Shown: positions 37,850-47,806 of the stretch, one piece after another
Numbering within the stretch: the first letter of the stretch is position 1
Layout of the letters: every line of letters begins with the position of its first letter
Assembly (NCBI RefSeq): GCF_033597815.2
Contig: NZ_CP166245.1
Location: 620,001 to 684,000, forward strand
Direction: 5' to 3'
Origin: Staphylococcus sp. KG4-3
Lineage (GTDB): Bacteria; Bacillota; Bacilli; Staphylococcales; Staphylococcaceae
Length of the DNA stretch: 64,000 nt
Program-made: the position numbers and the translations under genes
Notes under the pieces: model-generated
Told to the model about the DNA's origin: nothing
Database searches by the model: none
What the model saw: only the letters and a program-made list of their open reading frames with translations

Positions 37850-38464
37850 ATGTTGCAACCAGCAGTTCATGGATTACTTTTGGCATTAGGACTTATATTG
37901 CCTTTAGGAGCTCAAAATATTTTTGTATTTAATCAAGGAGCTAATCATAAAAGTATTTACAAATCATTACCGGTAATAATCACCGCTGGTTTATGTGATA
38001 CATTATTAATATTGCTAGCTATTTTAGGGGTATCATTAATTTTGTTGTCTTTACCTATTTTGCAGATAACTATATATTGTATAGGTATTGTCTTTTTAAT
38101 TTATATGGCATGGTCTTTATGGACATCGTATCAATATCAACTTCAAACTTATAAACTCATGACTGCTAAAAAGCAAATAGGTTTTGCATTATCAGTGTCA
38201 TTACTAAATCCACATGCAATTATGGATACGATAGGTGTAATAGGTACAAGTGCTGCTATATATGAAGGAGTGGAAAAGGTAGTGTTTAGCATTGCCACAG
38301 TATTGGTGTCATGGATTTGGTTTTTCTTTTTAGCGATAGCAGGGAAGATTATAGGACATGTAGATAAAACAGGAAAATATATTACAGTATTAAATAAATG
38401 TTCAGCAATTATTATCATTATCGTGGCATTGATGATACTAAAACAGTTAATAGCAATTATTTGA
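37850..38464 (+). CDS. LysE-family amino-acid exporter
   Basis: A 204-residue, six-helix protein. The opening LALGLILPLGAQNIFVFNQGA is the LysE/ArgO signature, and SLLNPHAIMDT in the middle is also characteristic. Likely exports a basic or other amino acid. AAAGGAG precedes the ATG by 11 bases. Divergent from the deleted MocR gene, which presumably regulated it. Confidence 0.87.
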   Translation: MLQPAVHGLLLALGLILPLGAQNIFVFNQGANHKSIYKSLPVIITAGLCDTLLILLAILGVSLILLSLPILQITIYCIGIVFLIYMAWSLWTSYQYQLQTYKLMTAKKQIGFALSVSLLNPHAIMDTIGVIGTSAAIYEGVEKVVFSIATVLVSWIWFFFLAIAGKIIGHVDKTGKYITVLNKCSAIIIIIVALMILKQLIAII

Positions 38465-38474
38465 ATTATAAACA

Positions 38475-38518
38475 AAGGGCAAGGAAGCGATTTTAAAATA
38501 ATTTACTTCCTTGCCCTT
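38475..38518. terminator. Bidirectional terminator
   Basis: Perfect 13-bp stem AAGGGCAAGGAAG/CTTCCTTGCCCTT between convergent lysE-like and LOG genes. Confidence 0.85.
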
Positions 38519-38523
38519 GATAG

Positions 38524-39090
38524 TTAGTCGTAAGTTCTAACGCCTAAAGGTTTATAATTATTGATTGTTTCAAATAGTGCTTCAGTTGAATCACATAACG
38601 GTGCTAAAGTATCGTATTTAGCATCGATAAAGCCTTCTTCAATCATATGAGATAATAGAGATTGTAATGGATCGAAGAAGCCGTTGATATTAAATATAGC
38701 AATCGGTTTTTGATGAATCCCGATTTGTGACCAACTATACATTTCAAAGAATTCTTCTAAAGAACCAGCACCACCAGGGGCCATGACAAATGCGTCTGCT
38801 AATTCGGCCATTTTGTTTTTTCTTTCATGCATAGAGTCAACTAAAATAAGTTCCGTTAATTTCTTACTAGTTATTTCTTTTTCATTTAACATATTAGGCA
38901 TAACGCCTATAGCGTTACCACCATGATCTAGTACACCATCTTGAATTGCCCCCATAATGCCTACAGAACCAGCTCCAAAGATTAATTCATAACCGTTTTC
39001 GGCCATAGTTTTACCTAGCTGATAAGCTTCCGACATATAGGAAGGATCATTTCCTTTACTAGCGCCACAGTAAACAGCAATTCTTTTCAT
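38524..39090 (-). CDS. LOG-family protein (TIGR00730, cytokinin riboside phosphoribohydrolase-like)
   Basis: A 188-residue Rossmann-fold protein with the LOG motifs: CGASKGN near residue 8 and PGGAGSLEEFFE near residue 106 (usual PGGxGTxxE). SMHERKNKMAE carries the conserved Arg-Lys. Homologues hydrolyse nucleoside 5'-monophosphates to base and ribose phosphate and are often mislabelled lysine decarboxylase. It is last of a minus-strand cluster with the DUF188 gene 2 bases upstream. Confidence 0.88.
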   Translation of the reverse strand: MKRIAVYCGASKGNDPSYMSEAYQLGKTMAENGYELIFGAGSVGIMGAIQDGVLDHGGNAIGVMPNMLNEKEITSKKLTELILVDSMHERKNKMAELADAFVMAPGGAGSLEEFFEMYSWSQIGIHQKPIAIFNINGFFDPLQSLLSHMIEEGFIDAKYDTLAPLCDSTEALFETINNYKPLGVRTYD

Positions 39091-39092
39091 GT

Positions 39093-39557
39093 TTAATCCT
39101 CCTTGTTCAAGTATTGATCTTGTAATATAGATGAAAATGCAGATTCAAATTTAAGCAAATCTTGTTCTGTAAATGCAGAAGGGCCTTTTGTACGTCCACC
39201 ACTTTTTCTAAATTGTGCACTTGTATGCCTTTGCTCAAGTAAAGTGTCAATATTTTGGTGGTTATATACATAGCCTTTATGATGCATGACAATCTTTGTT
39301 TTATTAAGTAATAAACTTGCAAGACCATAATCTTGCGTAATTACTAAATCATTATTTCCTGCTAGTTTAACAATCCTATAATCAACAGCATCTGGTCCAT
39401 CATCGACATAAATGGTTTTTACATGTTCTGGTTGTTCTATAGTAGAAAAATGACTGAAACTACGAACGATTGTAACAAAAATGCCTGTCCTTTCAGTCAA
39501 TTCAATAACTGAATTGATTACAGGACAAGCATCTCCATCTATAATGACCTGTGTCAT
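39093..39557 (-). CDS. YaiI/YqxD family protein (DUF188, UPF0178)
   Basis: A 154-residue protein. The start VIIDGDACPV with an Asp-Cys motif and the FRKSGGRTKGPSAFT segment near residue 117 define DUF188. The fold is PIN-like, suggesting a nuclease ancestry, but no activity is established. It sits between the LOG gene (2 bases away) and the repeat protein (5 bases away), so the three are probably co-transcribed. Confidence 0.87.
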   Translation of the reverse strand: MTQVIIDGDACPVINSVIELTERTGIFVTIVRSFSHFSTIEQPEHVKTIYVDDGPDAVDYRIVKLAGNNDLVITQDYGLASLLLNKTKIVMHHKGYVYNHQNIDTLLEQRHTSAQFRKSGGRTKGPSAFTEQDLLKFESAFSSILQDQYLNKED

Positions 39558-39562
39558 TAGTG

Positions 39563-40264
39563 TTATTCGCCTTTATTTTCGTTGTTTTGTTTAACAACGC
39601 TTTTAGCAACGTAGTCTTTATATTTTTTGAATTCAGATAAGCGAGTTTTTTTATCTTTTGCTCGTACTTTATCTTCTTCTTTGTGGCGTTTGTCGATGTT
39701 TTTTTGTAGGATTTTATCTAGTTTTTGAATATCTTTACGATTTGCTTTCTCTAATTTTTCGCCTTTTTTCTCAGTTTCATCGTCAAGTTTGCCAGGTGTT
39801 AATCCAACTTTTTCCATATGTTTGTTAGATTTTTTCATATCTTTAATACGCTGTTTTTCATTATCTTGACGCGCTTTATCTTCTTCTTTATGACGTTTGT
39901 CGATATTTTTTTGAAGAATCTTATCCATTTTTTGAGCTTCTTTACGATTTTCTTTTTCTAATTTTTCGCCTTTTTTCTCAATATATGCTGGATCGTGTTC
40001 TTTAGCGATACGTTTAAGTTCTCGTTTTTGATCCATGTCGTGTTTTTTATCTACTACATATTCTTTCGCATGGGATGATTTTTCTACGACAGTATCTTTA
40101 AACTGTACAGATTTATCTGCAACTGTTTTAGAAGCGCTTACGGTTGCATCACTCGCTTTTTTAACGTCTGGGTGATCTTTAATTCGTTTACGTTCAACGA
40201 TTAATGGTACTAAAAACACAGGAGCCACTGTGATTATCGTTCTAATTAATTGTTTTTTGTCCAT
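39563..40264 (-). CDS. Repeat-containing charged protein with N-terminal membrane helix
   Basis: A 233-residue protein. One hydrophobic helix near the N-terminus (residues 5-20, IRTIITVAPVFLVPLIV) is followed by a highly charged helical region. A roughly 50-residue module beginning EKKGEKLEKxNRK and containing DKILQKNIDKRHKEEDK occurs twice (about 95-145 and 165-210). It resembles YtxH-like envelope proteins in layout only. ATG 40264 is preferred because GGAGG lies 8 bases upstream. Function unknown. Confidence 0.75.
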   Translation of the reverse strand: MDKKQLIRTIITVAPVFLVPLIVERKRIKDHPDVKKASDATVSASKTVADKSVQFKDTVVEKSSHAKEYVVDKKHDMDQKRELKRIAKEHDPAYIEKKGEKLEKENRKEAQKMDKILQKNIDKRHKEEDKARQDNEKQRIKDMKKSNKHMEKVGLTPGKLDDETEKKGEKLEKANRKDIQKLDKILQKNIDKRHKEEDKVRAKDKKTRLSEFKKYKDYVAKSVVKQNNENKGE

Positions 40265-40402
40265 ATGCGTTGCCTCCATTTAATTTATACTATGTTCATA
40301 TTACCCTATCATACATGAAAATAAACGGTAAATATAGCCTGAGTACAGGATTTATTAAGGAGAAATAGACTAACGTTTAAGCAATCTGTAAGAAAAGAAT
40401 AA

Positions 40403-40447
40403 AAAGCTGATAAACATCTAAGAAATAGTGAGATGTTTATCAGCTTT
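40403..40447 (-). terminator. Terminator of uppP
   Basis: Perfect 17-bp stem (40403-40419 with 40431-40447) with the U-rich tail on the minus strand. Confidence 0.85.
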
Positions 40448-40477
40448 AATGTTCAAGCATTTAAATTAGACTTTAAA

Positions 40478-41353
40478 TTATTCTCCTGTGATACCTTGTC
40501 CAATACCAAAGCCGAAGTAAAGAATAGCGATGATAATGACCAATATAATTCTATAAATTGCAAATGGTATTAATTTAATTTTACTAATTAAGTATAAGAA
40601 AGTTTTGATTGCAATTAACCCAACAATAAACGCGGCGATAAAGCCAAGAATATAGAAACCAATATGATTTAATTGAATATATTCCAAATTTTTTACTAGT
40701 GATAAACCACTTGCTGCAAGCATGACAGGCACTGCCATAATAAACGTAAAATCTGAGGCAGCCTTATGATTCATTTTCATTAATACACCAGTAGAAATTG
40801 TTGAACCAGATCTACTAAAACCTGGCCACATTGCTATGGCTTGAGATAGTCCAATAACAAAAGCTTGGAAATAATTGATTTGGTCTACAGTTTGTGGATT
40901 TGTAACTCTTTTACTGTAGATATCAGCAATAATCATATAAATTGCGCCTATAAACAACCCAATCATTACTGTTGGTACACTGAATAGATATTTTTCGATA
41001 ACATCATCAAATAGCAAACCTAAAACACCTGCAGGAATCATACCTACAATGATATGTAATAAATTTAAACGTTTTGGTTTTTGACCAATACCATCAATAG
41101 GTTCTGCTCTATATTTACCTATATGTAACATTTCGAAATAACGCTCACGAAATACCCAAGCGCCTGCGAATACTGAACCTAGTTGGATGACAATTTTAAA
41201 CGTAAATGCCGATTCAGATCCTAAAAATTCACTCGATTTCAACCACATATCATCTATGAGTATCATATGACCTGTCGATGAAACGGGAGCGAATTCTGTT
41301 AAACCTTCAACGATACCTAGAATGATACCTTTAATCAATTCAAGTATTAACAT
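40478..41353 (-). CDS. uppP: Undecaprenyl-diphosphatase UppP (BacA)
   Basis: A 291-residue integral membrane enzyme that dephosphorylates undecaprenyl diphosphate, recycling the lipid carrier of wall synthesis; overproduction gives bacitracin resistance. Both catalytic regions are visible: GLTEFAPVSSTGH near residue 22 and PGFSRSGSTIS near residue 175. The rest is eight or so helices. Monocistronic, divergent from the ABC exporter pair. Confidence 0.95.
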   Translation of the reverse strand: MLILELIKGIILGIVEGLTEFAPVSSTGHMILIDDMWLKSSEFLGSESAFTFKIVIQLGSVFAGAWVFRERYFEMLHIGKYRAEPIDGIGQKPKRLNLLHIIVGMIPAGVLGLLFDDVIEKYLFSVPTVMIGLFIGAIYMIIADIYSKRVTNPQTVDQINYFQAFVIGLSQAIAMWPGFSRSGSTISTGVLMKMNHKAASDFTFIMAVPVMLAASGLSLVKNLEYIQLNHIGFYILGFIAAFIVGLIAIKTFLYLISKIKLIPFAIYRIILVIIIAILYFGFGIGQGITGE

Positions 41354-41647
41354 AATTTACCTACTTTCATAGTACTTATAAAATTTTGTGTATTTTCATT
41401 TTTTAATGATAGCACAATAAAAATGTATTATGCCACTTAAAAATGTGATTTTAGACTAAAGATGTATATAATTAATAGATAATAGTCATTTTAAAGGACA
41501 TGTGTAAAGTTACAGTAAATCCTCAATTAAAATTATAAAAATTAATTATGTCTAAAATATGAAAACTTCATAAAAAGTATATAAAACAATGAGCGAATTA
41601 ATTTAACTTTTATACAGGCAGTCTATAATGTGAGGTAGGTGATATTT

Positions 41648-43291
41648 GTGAAAAGATTAACAAGTTTAGCAATGCAATATAAAATATATCCTATCTTTAT
41701 GTTTGTAGTTAGTGCACTTTTAGCAATTACAGTTGTAGTACAAAATATTTCAATTGCAGAAATATTAAACGCAATGTTATTAAGCGCTAATCATGATTTA
41801 TTAAATATTTTAATGTTTACATTAGTAGTTTTAATAGCACGTGCTACATTTAATACTATAAACCAAATGATAGGCAATCAAATGGCAGCGAAAGTTAAGC
41901 GCGATTTAAGAAAGCAACTTATTATAAAGCAATCCAAAGATCCAATTGGTGTGCAAATGAACACTTTAACTGAAAGTGTTGATGGCATTGTTCCTTTTTT
42001 TAATAGTTATTTTCCGCAAGTATTTAAATCAATGATGATACCGTTATTAATAATCATTGCTATGTGTTTTGTTCATTTAAATACGGCATTGATTATGATA
42101 GTCACAGCACCTTTTATTCCACTTTTTTATATCATTTTTGGTTTGAAAACCCGTGATGAATCTAAAGATAAAATGACTTATTTAAATCAGTTTAGTCAAC
42201 AATTTTTAAATAAAATAAAAGGTCTAATAACGTTAAAACTTTTTAATAGAACTGAACATACAGAAAAAGAACTTTATGAGGAAAGTACTACGTTTAGGGA
42301 TTTAACGATGCGTATTTTAAGAAGTGCTTTTTTATCTGGCTTAATGCTCGAATTTATTAGTATGCTCGGTATTGGTTTAGTTGCGTTAGAGGCTGGTTTA
42401 GGTTTGATTTTATTTCATAATTTAGACTTTAAGACAGCGGCAATTGCGATTATATTGGCACCAGAATTTTACAATTCAATTAAAGACCTTGGTCAATCTT
42501 TCCATACTGGGAAACAAAGTGAAGGTTCTAGTGATGTGTTGTTTGAAGTGCTAGACAAAGAGAATAAAGATCCTAAACCTCAAATACAAATTAATTTAAA
42601 TCAGAGTGCTTTGATTCGATTAGACCAAGTAGATTTTAAATATAAAGACACTTCTAAGTATGCATTAAAAGATATTAATTTAAGCATAAAAAGTGGTGAG
42701 CATATCGCTTTAATTGGAAAAAGTGGCGCTGGAAAGTCAACATTAGCGCAACTGATCGCACAAAATTTGGAAGCCAGTGATGGCACAATTACTTACAAAC
42801 AGAAAAATTTAAATATAGGGTTTCTTAGTCAAGCTCCTTATATTTTCAATTCATCTATACGAGATAACATAACGATGTTTCATCAAGTTGAGGAAGCACA
42901 AATATTACAAGTTTTAGCAGATGTTGAATTAAAAGAAAAAGTGTTATCGCTAAAACATGGTTTAGACACAAGAATAGGTGAAGGTGGAGAGATGCTCTCA
43001 GGTGGTCAAATGAGACGTATAGAGCTATCAAGAATATTATTGGGGAGCCCAGACCTATTAATCTTTGATGAGCCAGCAACAGGCTTAGACGTGAAAACTG
43101 AAAATGTAATACAAAATGTTATTGAAAGACAGTTTTCTAATATCACAATGATTACTATTGCGCATAGAGCACATACGATTAAAAATGCAGACAGACGTAT
43201 TTTGATTGAACAAGGAGTTTTAAAGTCAGGCGATACGCGTATATTAAACGACCCTCGACAAGGCGGTGATGAACATGAAACCACGGATTAA
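41648..43291 (+). CDS. Heterodimeric ABC exporter subunit, CydD-like
   Basis: A 547-residue half-exporter: six membrane helices (about 15-300) and an ATPase domain with Walker A GKSGAGKST, signature LSGGQMRR, Walker B LLIFDEPATGLD and AHRAHT switch. The best resemblance is to CydD, the thiol (glutathione/cysteine) exporter half needed for cytochrome bd assembly, but staphylococcal substrates are not established. GTG 41648 is favoured over 41639 because of AGGT spacing. It overlaps the next gene by 17 bases. No cydAB is linked. Confidence 0.8.
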   Translation: MKRLTSLAMQYKIYPIFMFVVSALLAITVVVQNISIAEILNAMLLSANHDLLNILMFTLVVLIARATFNTINQMIGNQMAAKVKRDLRKQLIIKQSKDPIGVQMNTLTESVDGIVPFFNSYFPQVFKSMMIPLLIIIAMCFVHLNTALIMIVTAPFIPLFYIIFGLKTRDESKDKMTYLNQFSQQFLNKIKGLITLKLFNRTEHTEKELYEESTTFRDLTMRILRSAFLSGLMLEFISMLGIGLVALEAGLGLILFHNLDFKTAAIAIILAPEFYNSIKDLGQSFHTGKQSEGSSDVLFEVLDKENKDPKPQIQINLNQSALIRLDQVDFKYKDTSKYALKDINLSIKSGEHIALIGKSGAGKSTLAQLIAQNLEASDGTITYKQKNLNIGFLSQAPYIFNSSIRDNITMFHQVEEAQILQVLADVELKEKVLSLKHGLDTRIGEGGEMLSGGQMRRIELSRILLGSPDLLIFDEPATGLDVKTENVIQNVIERQFSNITMITIAHRAHTIKNADRRILIEQGVLKSGDTRILNDPRQGGDEHETTD

Positions 43292-44954
43292 ATTTAGTAT
43301 AGATAAGGATTTAATATTATCTATTTTAGTTGGTGTAGTCGGTAGTTTAGTCGCATTAGGTATGTTCTTTTTAAGCGGTTATATGATTACTCAAAGTGCC
43401 TTAGGGGCTCCGCTGTTTGCGCTGATGGTATTGATTGTTTCAGTGAAAATGTTTGGATTTCTTAGAGCGGTAGCAAGATATATTGAGAGATTACTTTCTC
43501 ATAGAACAACATTTACAATGTTACGCGATGTGAGAGTTCAATTCTTCAAAAAATTACTTCCAGTTGTACCTGATGTTTATAGAAAATTCAATTCTAGTGA
43601 CTTAATTGCACGTATGATTGGTAGAGTAGAGGCTTTGCAAAACATATATTTAAGGGTTTATTATCCGCCAGTAGTCATCGGATTAACGGCAATCGTCACA
43701 ATGGTTACAATATTTTATTTTTCATATATACATGCAGTGATTATTTGTTTGAGTATGCTAGCTACGTTAATTGTTATTCCTTGGTTAAGTGCTAAAAGAG
43801 CACGTATATTAAAAAGACAAGTAAATGAAGTCCAAGGTGAATTTTTAAGTCAATTTTATGACTATAAAGAAGGCTACGATGAGTTAACACGGTTTAATCA
43901 AACAGAATATTATAAAAAGCAAGTTATAGAACAATTAGATGCATATGAAAGTGTACAAGCTAAAGAGCAACGTTTTCTGTCACTTTATGAATATAGCTTG
44001 AATGTTGTAGCGATGATTGCATTATTTTTAACTTTATACTTAGGTGTTGTTCAAGTACAAAACCAACAATTAGATGTTGTGTATTTGACAAGTATTGTAT
44101 TAATGATGTTAACGTTATTTGAACAAGCGATTCCAATGAGTAACGTGGCTTATTATAAAGCTGATACGGACCAAGCATTAACTGATATTAATGAGGTGAT
44201 TGCCCATCCAATGACACAAGGTAACGAATCTATGCAAATAGGAACGTCAGATGCATTGCCTTTAATGCAATTAAAAGACGTTGATTTCAAATATTGGAAC
44301 CAATCAACACCTGTATTATCCCAGATTCGCTTAGTCATTAATAAAGGAGAACATGTAGCGATAGTAGGGCCGTCTGGTTCAGGTAAAAGCTCTTTATTAC
44401 AACTTATGCTAGGCCTATATCAAAGTGATGAAGGGGAAGTGCTTTTACATCAACAACATATTTCTAAAATATTAAATGAAGATAAATATAGTTATATCAA
44501 CGCACTCTTACAATCCCAACAATTGTTTGATGGCACTGTAAGAGAGAATTTATTTTCAGAACAAGAAGACGATGTACTTAGAGAGGTACTAGACCGACTT
44601 GGATTAGCGCACATTAATTTAGATAGAGTGATTACACTTTCTGGTCAGACATTATCTGGAGGAGAAATACAAAGATTGGCTTTAGCAAGACTATTATTAA
44701 AACCTTCTTCACTTTGGATACTTGATGAACCAACAACTGCTTTAGATGTTCATCATACAAATGTAGTTATGGATTTAGTCCATAAGCACGCTGAAACGTT
44801 AGTTGTAGCTACGCATGATTTAAGGTTGTTACCAAACTTTGATAAAATTATTGTTATGCAAGAAGGTGCTATTCTAGAAGAAGGTAGTTATGAAACTTTA
44901 GCTACTAAAGAAAAAGGCTATCTACAAAAAATGATTAAGATTAATGCCTCATAA
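43275..44954 (+). CDS. Heterodimeric ABC exporter subunit, CydC-like
   Basis: A 559-residue half-exporter with an N-terminal membrane domain and an ATPase domain carrying Walker A GPSGSGKSS, signature LSGGEIQRLALAR and Walker B LWILDEPTTALD. It is paired with the preceding CydD-like subunit. ATG 43275 is chosen from three clustered starts because AGGCGG lies 8 bases upstream. Both halves keep complete catalytic motifs, so neither ATPase site looks degenerate. Confidence 0.8.
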   Translation: MKPRIKFSIDKDLILSILVGVVGSLVALGMFFLSGYMITQSALGAPLFALMVLIVSVKMFGFLRAVARYIERLLSHRTTFTMLRDVRVQFFKKLLPVVPDVYRKFNSSDLIARMIGRVEALQNIYLRVYYPPVVIGLTAIVTMVTIFYFSYIHAVIICLSMLATLIVIPWLSAKRARILKRQVNEVQGEFLSQFYDYKEGYDELTRFNQTEYYKKQVIEQLDAYESVQAKEQRFLSLYEYSLNVVAMIALFLTLYLGVVQVQNQQLDVVYLTSIVLMMLTLFEQAIPMSNVAYYKADTDQALTDINEVIAHPMTQGNESMQIGTSDALPLMQLKDVDFKYWNQSTPVLSQIRLVINKGEHVAIVGPSGSGKSSLLQLMLGLYQSDEGEVLLHQQHISKILNEDKYSYINALLQSQQLFDGTVRENLFSEQEDDVLREVLDRLGLAHINLDRVITLSGQTLSGGEIQRLALARLLLKPSSLWILDEPTTALDVHHTNVVMDLVHKHAETLVVATHDLRLLPNFDKIIVMQEGAILEEGSYETLATKEKGYLQKMIKINAS

Positions 44955-45134
44955 TGAGAAGAATTATAAATTCTAAAATTATGTGATTGTAACTTGGCAT
45001 AAAAATACAAAATAAACTCTTACTTTCAATTATATGCAGAGCATGAATTTAAGCGAGTTTAAGTCGAAAAATCATGGGAATTACGACCAGGTATTTTTAA
45101 GGTTTACAGTTCGCAGTTTGAAGTTTTAAAATAG

Positions 45135-45171
45135 TCAAAAAAGAGCTCAAACACAAAAGTGTTTGAGCTCT
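45135..45171 (-). terminator. Terminator of mgrA
   Basis: Perfect 13-bp stem AGAGCTCAAACAC/GTGTTTGAGCTCT around a four-base loop, with a U-run on the minus strand. Confidence 0.87.
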
Positions 45172-45240
45172 CTCTTTAAATCAAGTATATTTAAGGAATC
45201 ATTTTGATATATCTTTAACCTTTAATATAGGTAGAAAAGC

Positions 45241-45684
45241 TTATTTTGCTTTTTCTTCAGTAAAGGCATCGATTACTTTTGCAAGTAATCTATTTAATTC
45301 TTTAGATTCATCTTCATCAAGAGAAGATGCAACTGCAACATCTTGACATGCAGTATCTAATTCTGGACGAATTGCTTCGCTCTTATCAGTCAAATGGATA
45401 AATACTTCACGTTGATCAACTTCAGAACGTTCACGTTTGATTAAATCAACTTGTTCCATTCTCTTAAGTAATGGAGATACAGTACCAGTATCAAGCGCCA
45501 ATTCTGTAACGACTTTTTTGACATTGACAGGTGATTCACCCCAAAGAATAGTAAGTACTAAAAATTGTGGGTATGTTAGTTTGTATTTCTTAAAGACATT
45601 ATTAGAGTAGTAGCGATTTACTTGTCTTTGAGCGTTATACAAACTGAAACAAAGTTGTTCCTTTAAATTAAGTGGTTCAGACAT
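45241..45684 (-). CDS. mgrA: Global regulator MgrA (MarR family)
   Basis: A 147-residue MarR-family winged-helix protein nearly identical in build to S. aureus MgrA. It retains the redox-sensing Cys12 (KEQLCFSLY) and the wing [12 protein letters not shown]. MgrA controls autolysis, capsule and efflux pumps including NorA, AbcA and others. ATG 45684 follows GGAGGAG; an earlier in-frame ATG lies upstream without a site. Two likely regulon members (abcA, norA) are in this same window. Confidence 0.94.
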   Translation of the reverse strand: MSEPLNLKEQLCFSLYNAQRQVNRYYSNNVFKKYKLTYPQFLVLTILWGESPVNVKKVVTELALDTGTVSPLLKRMEQVDLIKRERSEVDQREVFIHLTDKSEAIRPELDTACQDVAVASSLDEDESKELNRLLAKVIDAFTEEKAK

Positions 45685-45902
45685 AAGTTCTCCTCCAGAC
45701 ATTCTATCCGTTTTCTTTACTTTGCATCGGACCTGAATCCGTCTAACGTTGTGTGTGACACTTCCTCAAATACACTTTTGCACTGTGCCATGCTAAAATA
45801 TAGCGTGTATAAAGTTTAGAAGATATCTAATATTTTATCAAGTGAAAGATTAATTATACGAAAAAATTATCTTTTACACAAACATTTAAATTTATGAAAT
45901 GA

Positions 45903-46838
45903 GTGAGATTTTTGAAAAATATTAAACAGCCTAAAATCGCTATTACCGTAGTAACAGGTTTTTTAGGTAGTGGGAAAACAACTTTTCTCAGTAATTATGT
46001 AAAATATTTACTAAATAAAAATGAAAACCCAAGTATCATCGTAAATGAATACGGCAATATAGATGTAGATAGCAATGCATTAAGCCATGATATAGAGGTT
46101 GCATCGATATTAAATGGTTGCATATGTTGTGACTTGCAACGGGATTTAATAAAACAATTAAAACATTTTATTAACAAAAGTGCAATGCACCATATTATAA
46201 TTGAGGCTACGGGTATCGCACACCCAATTGAAATTATTGCGGCTTGCCAAGATCCTGAAATCGTTGAACACCTTGCCACACCAGTAGTTATAGGCTTAGC
46301 AGACGCACCGAGATTTTTGAATAGAGCCCAATGTACTGATAGTACAATACAATTAATGGAAGAACAATTAAAAGTAAGTCATGCAATTGTAATCAATAAA
46401 ATGGATTTGTTGAAAAGCGTTGAGTACGATAAGATAAAAGAAATTGAAAAAATTAACCCACAAGCACTGAAATTTTATACATCATATGCTGATTTAAATA
46501 TGGATAATTTAATTTTAACAACAGATGATAGTATGTCACATTTAGGTCAGCCAATGCATCATCATGGAATTAAGAGCTTACAGTATCAATTTACTGGGCC
46601 AATTGATCGTCAATTATTCTATCAGTTTATTTTACGGCTACCTGATAATGTTCTAAGATTAAAGGGATACGTCAAGTTTCACGATACGCCAAATGATATA
46701 TATGAATTTCAATATGCATTTGGTTTGCCAGATTATGAAGTCATCGACACAGCGATGCCGTTAACAATTGTAATTATTGGTGAACAAATAGATGAAAACC
46801 AACTGCGCAATAAATTGGATATGCTACAGTTCACTTGA
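45903..46838 (+). CDS. CobW/COG0523-family metal-chaperone GTPase
   Basis: A 311-residue G3E GTPase: Walker A GFLGSGKTTF near residue 19, the metal-binding CxCC motif in NGCICCDL near 75, VINKMD for guanine recognition, and a C-terminal CobW_C domain (about 210-305). Staphylococci of this kind lack cobalamin synthesis genes nearby, so zinc or another metal is likelier. Start is uncertain: GTG 45903, or TTG 45912 which has GAGTGAG just upstream. No clear Zur box is seen. Confidence 0.83.
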   Translation: MRFLKNIKQPKIAITVVTGFLGSGKTTFLSNYVKYLLNKNENPSIIVNEYGNIDVDSNALSHDIEVASILNGCICCDLQRDLIKQLKHFINKSAMHHIIIEATGIAHPIEIIAACQDPEIVEHLATPVVIGLADAPRFLNRAQCTDSTIQLMEEQLKVSHAIVINKMDLLKSVEYDKIKEIEKINPQALKFYTSYADLNMDNLILTTDDSMSHLGQPMHHHGIKSLQYQFTGPIDRQLFYQFILRLPDNVLRLKGYVKFHDTPNDIYEFQYAFGLPDYEVIDTAMPLTIVIIGEQIDENQLRNKLDMLQFT

Positions 46839-46872
46839 TTATTGAATATAATAAAAAGGGTGTTGAAGATAT

Positions 46873-47781
46873 ATGAATAAAGTGAAAATTAATCAATACG
46901 TTTCTTTTTCGAATGTAATACAAGGGTTTTGGAGAGCGAAAGACTGGAACTGGACACCTCAACAATTAAATAGATATTTGAATGAATTGGTTGAAAGAGG
47001 TATTACAACTATGGATCATGCTGATATTTATGGCTCATACAGTTGTGAAAGTATCTTTGGTGAAGCGCTAAAATTATCACCACAACTTCGTGATCAAATT
47101 GAAATTGTAACTAAATGTGGTATTGTATTGCCATCAAGTCCACTTCATGAAACAAGTGGCCATCGCTATGATCATAGTAAAGAGCATATTGTTCAATCTG
47201 TTGATCGTTCGTTACAAAACTTACAAGTTGAGCAACTAGACTCTCTGCTCATTCATAGACCATCACCTTTAATGGACCCTAACGAAGTGACTGAAGCAAT
47301 AAAAGCATTGGTTAAACAAGGAAAAGTTAAGTCATTTGGTGTTTCAAACTTCAATAAATCTGAATATGATTTACTAAGCAAATGTTTAGTTTGTGATAAA
47401 TTGCATATCACTTTAAATCAACTGGAAGTGTCGCCATATACTTTAGACGCTATTGAAAATGGTATCATTAATCATATGTATAAAGATGATGTTAAAATTA
47501 TGTCGTGGAGCCCTATGGCAGGTGGTAAATTATTCGATTTAGAAGACGAAAAATCTGCTAGAATCATGGCAGTTGTTTCTCCTTTAGCACAAAAATATAA
47601 TGTAACCTTGAATGGTATCGTTATGGCATGGTTAAATAAACATCCTGCATCACTAATGCCAGTGCTAGGCACACACAAAATCGAACGTATTGATGAAGCG
47701 ATTAATGGCTTGAAGGTGTCACTTACAGATCAAGAATGGTTTGATATTTATACGGCTTCTTTAGGTCATGACATCCCGTAG
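46873..47781 (+). CDS. Aldo/keto reductase (YdhF-like)
   Basis: A 302-residue TIM-barrel oxidoreductase. Catalytic Asp and Tyr are in MDHADIYGSY near residue 55, Lys in TKCG and His in LLIHRPSP. FGVSNF and PVLGTHKIERIDEA complete the NADPH site. Related to YdhF-type reductases of unknown physiological substrate. It is followed by two membrane protein genes in the same direction. Confidence 0.86.
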   Translation: MNKVKINQYVSFSNVIQGFWRAKDWNWTPQQLNRYLNELVERGITTMDHADIYGSYSCESIFGEALKLSPQLRDQIEIVTKCGIVLPSSPLHETSGHRYDHSKEHIVQSVDRSLQNLQVEQLDSLLIHRPSPLMDPNEVTEAIKALVKQGKVKSFGVSNFNKSEYDLLSKCLVCDKLHITLNQLEVSPYTLDAIENGIINHMYKDDVKIMSWSPMAGGKLFDLEDEKSARIMAVVSPLAQKYNVTLNGIVMAWLNKHPASLMPVLGTHKIERIDEAINGLKVSLTDQEWFDIYTASLGHDIP

Positions 47782-47806
47782 TTTAAAGTTTGAAGGAGTA
47801 AAGATA

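Noticed and set aside
45843..45880. Zur box before the CobW-family gene
   Set aside because: An imperfect AAAGATTAATT/AATTATCTTT symmetry is present but it does not resemble the staphylococcal Zur consensus.
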